Shown here: positions 49,001-55,469 of the stretch, in pieces
How positions within the stretch are numbered: the stretch's first letter is position 1
Layout: each line of letters starts with the position of its first letter
Origin: Nilaparvata lugens
Lineage: Eukaryota; Arthropoda; Insecta; Hemiptera; Delphacidae
Assembly: GCF_014356525.2 (NCBI RefSeq)
Contig: NC_052506.1
Location: forward strand, 14,568,783-14,632,782
Direction: 5' to 3'
DNA length: 64,000 nt
Notes under the pieces: generated by a model
Databases searched by the model: none
What the model saw: only the letters and a program-made list of their open reading frames with translations
Told to the model about the DNA's origin: nothing
Program-made: the position numbers and the translations under genes

Positions 49001-50396
49001 CCTCCAAAGAGTAATTTATTACTTGAAGCAAATAATTCCTAAAATGGAATATATTTATATTTTGTATGCTTTAGAATGATGTTTTATGTTTTGGAAACAA
49101 ACATGCTTTTAGCATTCAGCCAATTTAAGTTGAATAACTATATTCATAAATAATTGAATGTCTCTGAAAATTGAAATGATAATATTGATGGTGGTGTTAA
49201 TGCAGGCTCACAGCCACCATGACAGGACAAATCACCGATGGCGACCTCTAGCTGTTCCGCCTGAATTCGACAATCTGTCTCCAGACCTGCTCGGCACAAT
49301 TCCTCGTCTCTACATGGAATTGTTCGCAGTCGTCTGCATCGAAACGTCGCACTATGTGGCTTTCGTCAAGTGTGGACCGGGCCCTGAAGCTCCCTGGTGC
49401 TTTTTCGACTCAATGGCTGATAGAAAAGGTGAGTCACCTTTGCATTTAAGTCCGCACTCCAGCGGTTTTCAGTCCCTAGACTCTGCTCTCTCTTCTCTCA
49501 ATGGTTTAATGTTGTTGAAGCCCTTCCTCTAAGAATGCAAGAAACGGTCTAGTTGAGCAACACAAAACAGTCGCTGAGAGTATGCCAACAAAAATCGATT
49601 CCGATGTTGATTATATCCCCCCTTTCAATCAACTCTGTTGTTGATTGATTACTATTGATTAATTTGGTTTTTGAGAATTTAAGCCCTTGAATATTACTTC
49701 ATTTGATTCGGTTTTTCACCTTCTCAATTCAAAAATTTTGGTCCATGTGTTTTTTGCACTTAAAATTGTACTAAGTATTGATGACATGGAAAGGTAGCCT
49801 TAGTTATCAAAATTTGGGAAAGAACAGTTTTGGGTTGTGCCTTTCCCAATAATTTGTAATGGGTCTCTTCACACTTAGCTACGCTACGCTGAAATACGTC
49901 TTATTCTTATCTCTCAGCGTTAAATCCAAGCTATGAATGTGAACGGGACAGATTCGTAGCTTTGATTCAACATAATACTTGTCTTATCTACACCAAATAC
50001 ATGTCTTATTATTTCTACACCAGAAATACGTCTTATCTCTCAACGTTAAATCCAAGTTACGAATGTGAACGGGACAGATTCGTAGCTTGGTTTTAACATT
50101 GGGAGATAGGACGTATTTCAGCGTAGCGTAGCTAAGTGTGAAGAGACCCTATGATTTGTGTATCACTAAATGAGTATGGATATCTCTTGCTGACTGGACT
50201 TGGGTTGACAGGTGAACAGAACGGCTACAATATACCGGAGATGGTGGCCTGTCCGAATCTGCCGTACTGGCTGTCGGAGAAGGGCGCCCACCACAGCGTC
50301 AAGGACGACAGGCAGCTGCCGGAACATGAGAAGCGGTTGCTGTGCGATGCCTACATGTGCATGTACCAGAGCTCCGAAGTTATGATGTACAGATAA
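27614..50396 (+). CDS. CYLD: CYLD-type ubiquitin carboxyl-terminal hydrolase, complete coding region in 14 exons
   Basis: This gene encodes a deubiquitinase of the CYLD family, known to remove Lys63- and Met1-linked ubiquitin chains and restrain NF-kB/IMD and JNK signalling in the cytosol. I joined 14 exons with GT-AG borders and matching phases (2826 bp, 941 aa; human CYLD is 956 aa). Order of parts: CAP-Gly 1 about residues 117-200, CAP-Gly 2 about 249-317, a Ser-rich linker (318-430), CAP-Gly 3 about 452-520, then a USP domain from about 577 to the end. Catalytic Cys589 lies in HHNSCYLD, His855 in [10 protein letters not shown] and the Asp in DSMADR. A Cys-rich B-box-like insert occupies about 770-811. 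The first in-frame ATG is 27614, with A at -3 and an in-frame stop at 27548. Identity is near certain; a 5' non-coding exon is likely but not located. Introns hold many transposons. Confidence 0.95.
28980..29260. other. GC-richer patch in CYLD intron 1
   Basis: Contains the near-palindrome atcccccaggggggcc and an open frame of 91 codons without recognisable domains. Probably an old repeat; function unknown. Confidence 0.25.
29836..30046 (+). CDS. CYLD: CYLD coding exon 2 (end of CAP-Gly 1)
   Basis: Follows the acceptor tatttttcag|GACTCC. It reads on in phase 0 with [17 protein letters not shown] and GHKYFTC, the hallmark second half of a CAP-Gly fold (KNDG motif, then the YF-C strand). Ends at aaatg|gtaag, phase 1. 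The frame stays open past the donor into the intron to 30261, which is not coding. Confidence 0.92.
31027..31184 (+). CDS. CYLD: CYLD coding exon 3 (CAP-Gly 2, first half)
   Basis: Acceptor cgtctag|ATGGAC, phase 1; donor gaactt|gtgagt, phase 0. Encodes residues about 231-282 with [18 protein letters not shown] and the following beta strand, the start of the second CAP-Gly domain. No single open reading frame of useful length shows this exon; it was found from splice sites and phase. Confidence 0.9.
31901..32006 (+). CDS. CYLD: CYLD coding exon 4 (CAP-Gly 2, second half)
   Basis: Acceptor ttttttctag|GATAGT, phase 0; donor attcag|gtgaat, phase 1. Encodes [18 protein letters not shown] and [15 protein letters not shown]. 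It lacks a clear Gly-Thr-Tyr loop, so this CAP-Gly is divergent. The last 21 bases and the donor are part of a 126-bp tandem duplication, which places a second copy of the donor at 32132. Confidence 0.88.
31986..32240. repeat. 126-bp tandem duplication over CYLD exon 4 end and donor
   Basis: Unit 1 (31986-32111) and unit 2 (32112-about 32240) both begin acgacttctatgataattca followed by ggt-aattgaaaat, and share ttgttgtcacgtagaatc and gtcagcatccacttattc. Unit 1 holds the real 5' splice site after 32006. Unit 2 holds a second one, attcag|gtaaat, after 32132. Confidence 0.9.
32707..33039 (+). CDS. CYLD: CYLD coding exon 5 (linker)
   Basis: Acceptor tttttgcag|GCTTGA, phase 1; donor gttgaag|gtatag, phase 1. 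Encodes residues about 318-428, a Ser/Lys-rich segment with Cys pairs ([15 protein letters not shown]). It sits where human CYLD has its linker with TRAF2- and NEMO-binding motifs. No conserved motif is obvious, so the function of this segment is open. Confidence 0.85.
33200..35460. other. CYLD intron 5, no recognised gene
   Basis: AT-rich with several short ORFs lacking domains. A slightly GC-richer part at 34070-34330 (tgccgcgattttcattttcc) has no match I can name. Confidence 0.4.
35562..35767 (+). CDS. CYLD: CYLD coding exon 6 (CAP-Gly 3, first half)
   Basis: Acceptor tgtcttttcag|ATGGTC, phase 1; donor gaaatg|gtaagt, phase 0. Encodes residues about 429-497: an acidic stretch ([20 protein letters not shown]) followed by [13 protein letters not shown] and YKVAGIEM. 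The latter two are the core strands of the third CAP-Gly domain, which binds NEMO in vertebrate CYLD. Confidence 0.93.
35855..36075 (-). mobile_element. tRNA-derived SINE, minus strand, in CYLD intron 6
   Basis: On the minus strand it begins GCCGGCCGGGTTAGTCTAGT with a pol III A-box-like TTAGTCTAGTGG and, about 50 bp on, a B-box GGTTCGAGTCCC. A non-tRNA body follows to about 35855, where it ends near the exon 6 donor (35768). Confidence 0.8.
36915..38910 (+). mobile_element. Unclassified repeat with ACTAGCTTACCCGGCGAACTTC start, interrupted by a LINE
   Basis: The left border actagcttacccggcgaact and the right border ttttcgagtctatagggaac with following (AAAC)n-like acaaacaaacacacg and ttatatatat are a pair of termini I recall together in insect repeats. 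A LINE copy sits between them at 37630-38827. Class uncertain; the pairing is inference. Confidence 0.4.
37630..38827 (-). mobile_element. CR1/Jockey-type LINE, 5'-truncated, minus strand, CYLD intron 6
   Basis: The 3' end is a (GAATT)n tail at 37630-37655 (read on minus). Coding remains include [31 protein letters not shown] and [20 protein letters not shown], then [20 protein letters not shown]. It is nearly identical to 44072-45286 but in the opposite direction and truncated at the same kind of 5' point. Small frameshifts show it is dead. Confidence 0.9.
39550..39706 (+). CDS. CYLD: CYLD coding exon 7 (CAP-Gly 3, second half)
   Basis: Acceptor tttgatag|GAAAAT, phase 0; donor aagaaag|gtaagt, phase 1. 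Reads [18 protein letters not shown], then [12 protein letters not shown]. This completes CAP-Gly 3 with a good GNGTYDG loop. The exon is too short to appear as a long ORF and was identified by phase and motif. Confidence 0.92.
40240..40640. other. Moderately GC-rich block in CYLD intron 7, unassigned
   Basis: Contains ctcgttcgttaggactgaca, gtccggctgttctgg and gatctgaacccatttcac. No A/B-box pair, no domain-bearing frame and no inverted ends were recognised. Confidence 0.25.
41154..41313 (+). CDS. CYLD: CYLD coding exon 8 (catalytic Cys box)
   Basis: Acceptor tttattcag|AGTTTG, phase 1; donor ttaccag|gtaatt, phase 2. Encodes residues about 550-602, including [18 protein letters not shown]. Cys589 is the nucleophile of the USP fold by family alignment. 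Confidence 0.95.
41440..41655 (+). mobile_element. tRNA-derived SINE in CYLD intron 8
   Basis: An A-box-like tggtttaaggc near 41452 and a B-box GGTTCAAACCC near 41479 mark a tRNA-like head. The body has cactcccgtgttatcggatg and gtcggtcccggctg, shared with the minus copy at 3215-3390. The tail part ggaactccccaacaac also occurs near 4340 in a similar form. Confidence 0.75.
41735..41890. repeat. Direct repeat flanking CYLD exon 9, left copy (empty site)
   Basis: Contains accgaaataaatg-atttatt, tgaagtgtaat, agattgattga-gtcaatcaa, tagttgaattaggtagg and tatatcagaggcagaata. The same order recurs at 43170-43272 plus 45287-45355, split by a LINE. Confidence 0.85.
42312..42720. mobile_element. TAGACCTCAC-ended repeat family, copy 2 (compact), CYLD intron 8
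   Basis: From actagtagctctgtgaacag with TAGACCTCACGCAG to cttagacctcacttcgctcg. It carries the blocks atcacttgtcagctgatt, tattatccttgaaatgcaa, tacatcgacgcgcaat and ccgcgtttcgccgtaaatgc. It ends 50 bp before the exon 9 acceptor. Confidence 0.7.
42772..42968 (+). CDS. CYLD: CYLD coding exon 9 (USP domain)
   Basis: Acceptor aatttgcag|TGTATT, phase 2; donor agaaag|gtaagg, phase 1. Encodes [18 protein letters not shown], then [20 protein letters not shown], typical of the CYLD USP finger and palm region. The exon is bracketed by a direct repeat, one copy in intron 8 and one in intron 9. Confidence 0.93.
43272..45286 (+). mobile_element. CR1/Jockey-type LINE, 5'-truncated, plus strand, CYLD intron 9
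   Basis: Encodes a broken reverse transcriptase: [34 protein letters not shown] (first catalytic Asp), [20 protein letters not shown], the FADDT active-site motif at 43966-43980, then [14 protein letters not shown] and [17 protein letters not shown]. Frameshifts and stops (for example near 43866 and 44142) inactivate it. It ends in aaataaattgaattgaattg. The insertion point is fixed by the uninterrupted repeat at 41735-41890. Confidence 0.92.
45893..46322. mobile_element. 430-bp MITE with AGAGCCTGTTCACATGACAG ends, CYLD intron 9
   Basis: Left end AGAGCCTGTTCACATGACAG and right end (inverted) AGAGCTTGTTCACATGACAG, with continuing arms cgatttacgctcggtt. The interior repeats ACCGAGCG/CGCTCGGT many times in both directions. 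It ends 38 bp before CYLD exon 10. The hAT-like character is inference. Confidence 0.85.
46361..46548 (+). CDS. CYLD: CYLD coding exon 10 (USP domain)
   Basis: Acceptor tgttttccag|ACCCGG, phase 1; donor aagcag|gtaagt, phase 0. Encodes [20 protein letters not shown] and [19 protein letters not shown]. The acceptor lies 38 bp downstream of a 430-bp MITE. Confidence 0.94.
46711..46834. repeat. Fresh 62-bp tandem duplication in CYLD intron 10
   Basis: Units 46711-46772 and 46773-46834 (atcaaaggaaaactattatt to tagactatttttt) differ by about one base, indicating a recent event. Confidence 0.9.
47150..47258 (+). CDS. CYLD: CYLD coding exon 11 (USP domain)
   Basis: Acceptor atgttgcag|GTACCC, phase 0; donor gaact|gtgagt, phase 1. 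Encodes [20 protein letters not shown], the strongly conserved QMPRFGK strand of CYLD. Confidence 0.94.
47481..47647. mobile_element. Hairpin MITE in CYLD intron 11
   Basis: Arms of about 45-55 bp: aaggtgcgaacagatttacg, then cgccgcgaacatgagcaatt, inverted at the right end as aattgctcatgttcgcggcg. The spacer includes the paired tatctatatctta and taagaatacagatata. Confidence 0.85.
47716..48041. mobile_element. Pogo/Tigger-like MITE in CYLD intron 11
   Basis: Ends CAGTAGAAATCCAATTATCC and (inverted) CAGTAGAACTCCAATTATCC, followed by repeats of TTCGGATAATC; TA follows the right end. These are typical pogo/Tigger-type Tc1/mariner ends. The interior holds a run of 14 G at 47924-47937. It ends 59 bp before exon 12. 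Confidence 0.85.
48101..48216 (+). CDS. CYLD: CYLD coding exon 12 (zinc-binding B-box-like insert)
   Basis: Acceptor tttttcag|CTCCAC, phase 1; donor gataag|gtaaac, phase 0. Encodes a CxxC, CxxC, CxxC array: Cys772/775, 783/786 and 800/803. These, with His808/His811 of the next exon, match the zinc-binding B-box that interrupts the CYLD USP domain and is known to affect its location and fold. Confidence 0.92.
49206..49428 (+). CDS. CYLD: CYLD coding exon 13 (catalytic His and Asp)
   Basis: Acceptor gtgttaatgcag|GCTCAC, phase 0; donor gaaaag|gtgagt, phase 1. Encodes [19 protein letters not shown], with the general base His855, and [11 protein letters not shown], with the acid residue. The loop GPGPEAP between them is a local insertion-prone site. 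Confidence 0.95.
49861..50149. mobile_element. MITE in CYLD intron 13
   Basis: Ends GGGTCTCTTCACACTTAGCT and its exact inverse, with inner arms acgctacgctgaaatacgtc and gacgtatttcagcgtagcgt. It also holds two direct blocks of gaatgtgaacgggacagatt. Ends 62 bp before exon 14. Confidence 0.88.
50212..50396 (+). CDS. CYLD: CYLD coding exon 14 (C-terminus and stop)
   Basis: Acceptor gttgacag|GTGAAC, phase 1. Encodes [20 protein letters not shown] and the very conserved tail [20 protein letters not shown] before TAA at 50394-50396. The frame also runs open upstream to 50151, but that part overlaps the intron. Confidence 0.95.
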
Positions 50397-50667
50397 ACAC
50401 ATTCGTCTAGATTACTACTGGCTTTAACACCATCTAACATTTAAGGCATTGTTTCTACAGTGACATTCACTTTCAACTGTAAGCATTCAGTTCAACTGTC
50501 ACATGGTTCAGTTCAGTTCAAGTATCATGCAGTGCTGACAGTTTAAAATGAATCTCACTGTTTATAATCACTACTTATATATACATATTATTGCTTCCAT
50601 TGAAGTGAAGTTATCTTCAAGTAGTTGAGCACATTTCTGACAACGATGTTCATGCTTCAAGTGATCG

Positions 50668-50673
50668 AATAAA
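50668..50673 (+). terminator. CYLD: Probable CYLD polyadenylation signal
   Basis: A canonical AATAAA lies 272 bp past the CYLD stop and is followed by a T/G-rich stretch (gtgtgtaatttactgtgtc). It is the first canonical hexamer I see after the stop codon. Other AATAAA copies further downstream could serve as alternative sites. Confidence 0.55.
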
Positions 50674-53600
50674 GTGTGTAATTTACTGTGTCTAAACTTA
50701 AATCATGTACAGTATCATCATTATAAATATGTGTATCATTATTTTGTTCACACAATTTCTGACTGTATGTTCTCACTGGTATCGTTTCGTAGTTCTGTAG
50801 TCGCATTGATGTTTTAGTAGGTCGTTTATTTGTTGATAGGATCCGAGAGTAATTCTATTCTATTTAGATGTCAGAAAGCACCAAATTTTTTGTAGGAAAA
50901 TAAGCTTGAAAGCTGAAGATGATGGGCTTTGCGATCATATTCCAGAGGAACTACACATGTTCCTTATAAACTCAAAAACAATGAACATCTTTTGATTCAT
51001 TGTGAAATTTTATTGAAAAGCGGTTGATTGTACTCCTTGATGTTAATCCCTGTAAATATGGTGATTACCTCTGGAACTTATTCCAGTTCTTTGGGGCCTC
51101 AATATAAAGTTAAAGTTTCTCTTAGTGCTCCATGGTTGTGAAAGTGACGCATAACTTAGCTACATTTGGACAGTTGTATAAATTAGAATTGGAACCGCTT
51201 TAGGCTTAAGCCTGTTATACTTTTCTGAATTTTTTTAAATTCTGAATGATTGAATGTTGGCCGATATCTACATTTTAACACAGCAAGGAGGTCATGAAAG
51301 TCTGCCACCTACTTTGAATTCCTTTTGTACAGGTTCTGAGTTCTTGCATAGTCACGTCACTGTTTCATGTCTTGGAAAGTTTTACTTTTTTGTGAAGTTT
51401 TCAAAGTATATTGTGAAATTTGATGAAATACTGCATAATATGGTTTTATTTAGATTTGTTAGATAATATTATATCAACTAGATCGAAATATTGCAACCAG
51501 AAAAATCCAGAATTTTAGCTCATGGTGTATTTGAAAATTCATTTCAATAAGGAATGAAATGTTTGACGTGTGTTGGATTGGATTTTCAACGTATGGTATG
51601 TTTTCAATAGGTAGTTCAATATTAATCAACTTTCATTTATAGGAAAACAAATCAGAAACATCGAAGACCTCCAAAATATAGAGACAAAGAGAGTTGCAAT
51701 TTCTCAAAAAACGACAAGCTTGTGGGCAACCATAACATTTCTCTAGACCCGTAAATGAATAATTTTCTCTGCGTCTTCCACTTTGTAAGCTTTATGGATA
51801 ATTATTTATTCTTTATATTCAAAAAATGAATAAACAATCAAATACATCCCAAAAAGCAAATATTATTGTATAATGTCTGTATGTTTTCATACCCATCAAT
51901 CTGTTACAATATTCCAATATCAATAATTATTGTATATTGTCAATATTTATTGTGTATATTGCCAATATTGTTATTATTCTATTACTTTCTTGAAAATGTA
52001 TTGAATGAATTCGCTACCATTTAACAATATGTTTGCTTTCTTTTGACTTGTAGATACTTATAGAAATAGAAGAGGAATGGTTTTTCCGATATTTTTGAAC
52101 GATACATAGAATGAAGTAATTGATAAAGGTAGGACTAGTTGAATACTCGATAAATGAAAATATGATTGAAAGGGAGAAATAAATATCAGTGAGAGCAAGA
52201 AGTTTCAGGATAACACCAATGAAAGTTACCATGAAAGTTGAATATTGTACATTTTACAAATAAAAATAATTTATCTGATAATGTATCTGCTTTTCATCTG
52301 GTGGACTATTTCTGGCTAATTCTGTACATTCTTTTTTGTTTCCGGAAATATTAACAGGGTAATTAAATCTAGTTCTGGAATACCTGTTTTTCAGTAGGAA
52401 ACGTGTAGACAATAATGATGTCCACCAGTGTTTTATTAATACTATGTTATGGAAATTTAGAGATTGCAGATTATAATTTATCAGTATTCATCCTCGGAAT
52501 CATAAATAATATCTTTGAGCACGTCATTATTTACTATTGAAACTAAAATATAGTTAATATTTTTCGAAGCTAATTGAATGTGGCTGTTATCAAGAGAAAA
52601 CGATAGCAACTAATAAGCGTGAAGAGTTGCATTAATGAAAACAAATAGAATAGGCATTGACGTTTTGTAGAGGTAAACCATTTTTGAAAACCAATATTAT
52701 TGAATATACAGTTGATATATATTCTGTTTTCAATGTTCAAATGATTCTAATTTCGGAAAGAAATATATTTTTATTGTTGTATCTTACCTATATGATTAAA
52801 ACCTATTTGTGAGAATCTTAGTTGTTAGGTACGGTTGTCAACTCATACCAATAATTATTTCACCAACTTCGATGTACTGCATAGAACCAAATAACATTTA
52901 TAAAATAAACCTATTATAACTAAACACACTAAAAGTGTCGATTCCTAACAGAGTATTTATAATGTTAATGACTTATTGTAATTCCTTGTAGAATAATTAT
53001 TTAGTAATGTCATTTGATGGTGAATTGTTTTGTGATAAACCGTTTTTATTACCCTATAAAATTGGATGATAATGACATTATTGTCACAAACATTGGCTTA
53101 ATTTAGTTGTAAGATTGCAATTATTTTCCATATTGTATAGAAGAATCACTTAACATTGCTATGTAAAAAAATTATCTTTTTAAATAAGAATTTATTTTTT
53201 ACAAACATCTTACTGGTTTTAATCTTTATTTTTCCCTTGAACTCAAATACCAATAAGGAGCTGCAAAGCCAGTCGTGGCCGTAATTCAATCCAAAAGAGT
53301 CTAAAATTTAAAACTTGGATTGCTTCAATTGAATCTTTACATGTAAAGGGGAATATTTCTTTGTCGCAGTAGACTAAAATCGTCGGATTCAGAAGACTCT
53401 TGAGAAATTACAGCAAAAAAATTGTCGAAAAACAAAATTATACAAAAATAAAGTCAATGTGTTTTGATACTGACACATCTTCATCTTGTTGAATGCAGAA
53501 TTCCTAGATCAATAATTTTGATGATACATTTAAAAGAATTCTATCTCTTCACGATAAATGCTATGAAATGGGGCTTGAAATGCATTTTTGGAGGAATTCA

Positions 53601-53738
53601 TGGATGTGTGTCGTTTGGAATTTTTCACACTGTATTTTGGAGCTACGCAATTCAAGATTGTACAGCGAATAGTTTGGTAAAATACAACTTTTTTAAAGTT
53701 CAGTTTAATATGAAATTATAGCACTAAACTACATTATG
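50674..53738. other. Region between CYLD and SNW1, left part
   Basis: AT-rich, with no supported gene. The only recognisable item is the LINE-tail-like repeat at 51148-51255. Confidence 0.5.
51148..51255 (+). repeat. LINE-tail-like dispersed repeat, copy 1
   Basis: Shares tagctacatttggac-gttg, tataaattagaattggaacc, ggctta-agcctgt and attctgaatgattgaat with 60300-60415, where the end runs into aataaataaattttat. Confidence 0.7.
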
Positions 53739-53743
53739 TTGGA

Positions 53744-53943
53744 CCATAGCCACCTCTAATACAAGGCCCCGGCCTACGATATTGCAACGTCGCAGTGTAG
53801 GCCTAGAATCTAATACATGATTGGCGAAAAAGATTTAAAAAAATACCAGCTGTTTTTTTTCACCAATCATGTATTAGATTCTAGGCCTACGCTGCGACGT
53901 TGCAATATCGTAGGTTGGGGCCTTGTATTAGAGGTGGCTATGG
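53744..53943. mobile_element. Near-perfect 200-bp hairpin MITE between CYLD and SNW1
   Basis: Arms of about 86 bp, ccatagccacctctaataca ... tctaatacatgattgg, match in inverse with about four mismatches around a spacer of about 28 bp. Flanked by TTGGA at 53739-53743 and 53944-53948, a likely 5-bp target duplication. Confidence 0.88.
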
Positions 53944-53948
53944 TTGGA

Positions 53949-55258
53949 CTCATAAATAATGTGACTATACATCGTCCCAAAAAATTGGAGAACGAAAATT
54001 CTGTAGAGTTGGAACATTAGTACAAGAAGTGCTCCTCTAGGGGGCTCCAAATTATTCATCTGATGATAGTGACATTCACTTTTGTCAGTATTAGTTCAAT
54101 GGGATACGTTGGCGTTATTTGCAAAGAATGTTAATAGTTAGATTCCAACTAGTTAGAACTATTCATAGCTCTAACTCTTCTATTTCATAGTTAAAAAACC
54201 TTGCCAAGGTGAATCTCACTGTAGTTGCAGGATTAAAATATGGCAAACACATAGGATTAAAATGTTAGCAAACACATTTTAAAAATATTCTGAGGTAGTA
54301 GAAATTGTAATAAAAATCACCTTAGAGTTGAATGAAATGTTTTATGACAAAAAACAATACAGAAAGTGATTTTCACGTCTTATTTGCAGTACTACATTGA
54401 ATAAAAATATAATTTAAAATTAAATACCACTTCAAGATAGTTTGTGTTACGAATTAAACATTTCTTCCATTTCAATCGAGATTGAATTCTATAAAAGTCT
54501 GGTGTTATGGAATAATCCCATAAAACTGAATTCTATACTAATGTACTTTTAGGATATTAACATTCATACGGTTTTGACATTACTGCCAAGGTACACATTT
54601 GCTTCTTCACGCTCCTAGTGGATTGGAAGTGCACATTTATAGAAGGTTCAGTTGCGAGAAAAAGGTCAGCTAGTGAAGATATCGTCAGATAGACTGCACT
54701 GTGCTTAGCACCCTGCACACACAACATTGGAGTTCACTGGACCTGGATATTAGTGGCGGCTGCTAAAATACCATCTATTATCCCTGTGAGACAGGGTTCG
54801 AACGCTGCTAATGTCCTGAGTGATGGCGTTTTGCCACTACTGGTGCCTACTAGAAATCAAATTAATTATTATATTCCAGAACTGCAATTTCTAATAATTC
54901 TTCCATCATTGATATCTTTTCGTTCGAAAAATTAATGGTAAAGCAGTTCAGTAGTTCAGACAAGGTGATACATCATTCGTGTATTTTCTATCCCGTGCAT
55001 GTATAAGCCGATTCATTCCTTTATATATTATTATTATTATATTATTATAAAATATCCCTGCAAGAGTTCAACTGCAACATTTAACGATTCCTCCAAATTT
55101 CTACCTTTTTCTCTTGACTGAACCATCTATAGCCGCGATGAGAAGAGCGAGATTAATTTCCGTTTGATGGCCAATCTACGGAAACTGAGGTATTGTTTGA
55201 AATTGTACTGTGATCAACAACACTTCACTGAGACTGGTTCATGGTAGTTGTGATTGAA
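53949..55258. other. Region downstream of SNW1, no gene recognised
   Basis: Likely includes the SNW1 3' UTR at its right side. An (ATT)n microsatellite lies at about 55025-55050. No domain-bearing frame. Confidence 0.45.
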
Positions 55259-55469
55259 TCAGACATCGTAGTCCTTCTTGCGGCGCTTGTCGTCGGCGCC
55301 CTTGCGGTCGCGGTCATCCTTGGGTCGCTTGGAGGCGCGCTTGGCCTGCGTCAAGAACTGGTCGAGACCGAACGGATCCTCCTCGTCCTTCTCGAACTGT
55401 ACGGGACCCGTTCGGCTCGTGGCCGCCGCTGACCGGTCGGTGCCGCTGAACTCCTTGTCAGGCACAAAC
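55259..55469 (-). CDS. SNW1: SNW1 last exon with stop
   Basis: Acceptor ggttggccag|GTTTGT, phase 2. Encodes RFVPDKEFSGTDR, VQFEKDEEDPFGLDQFLTQA, then a basic tail KRPKDDRDRKGADDKRRK to KDYDV and TGA at 55261-55259. No canonical minus-strand AATAAA is obvious in the few hundred bases downstream. Confidence 0.94.
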
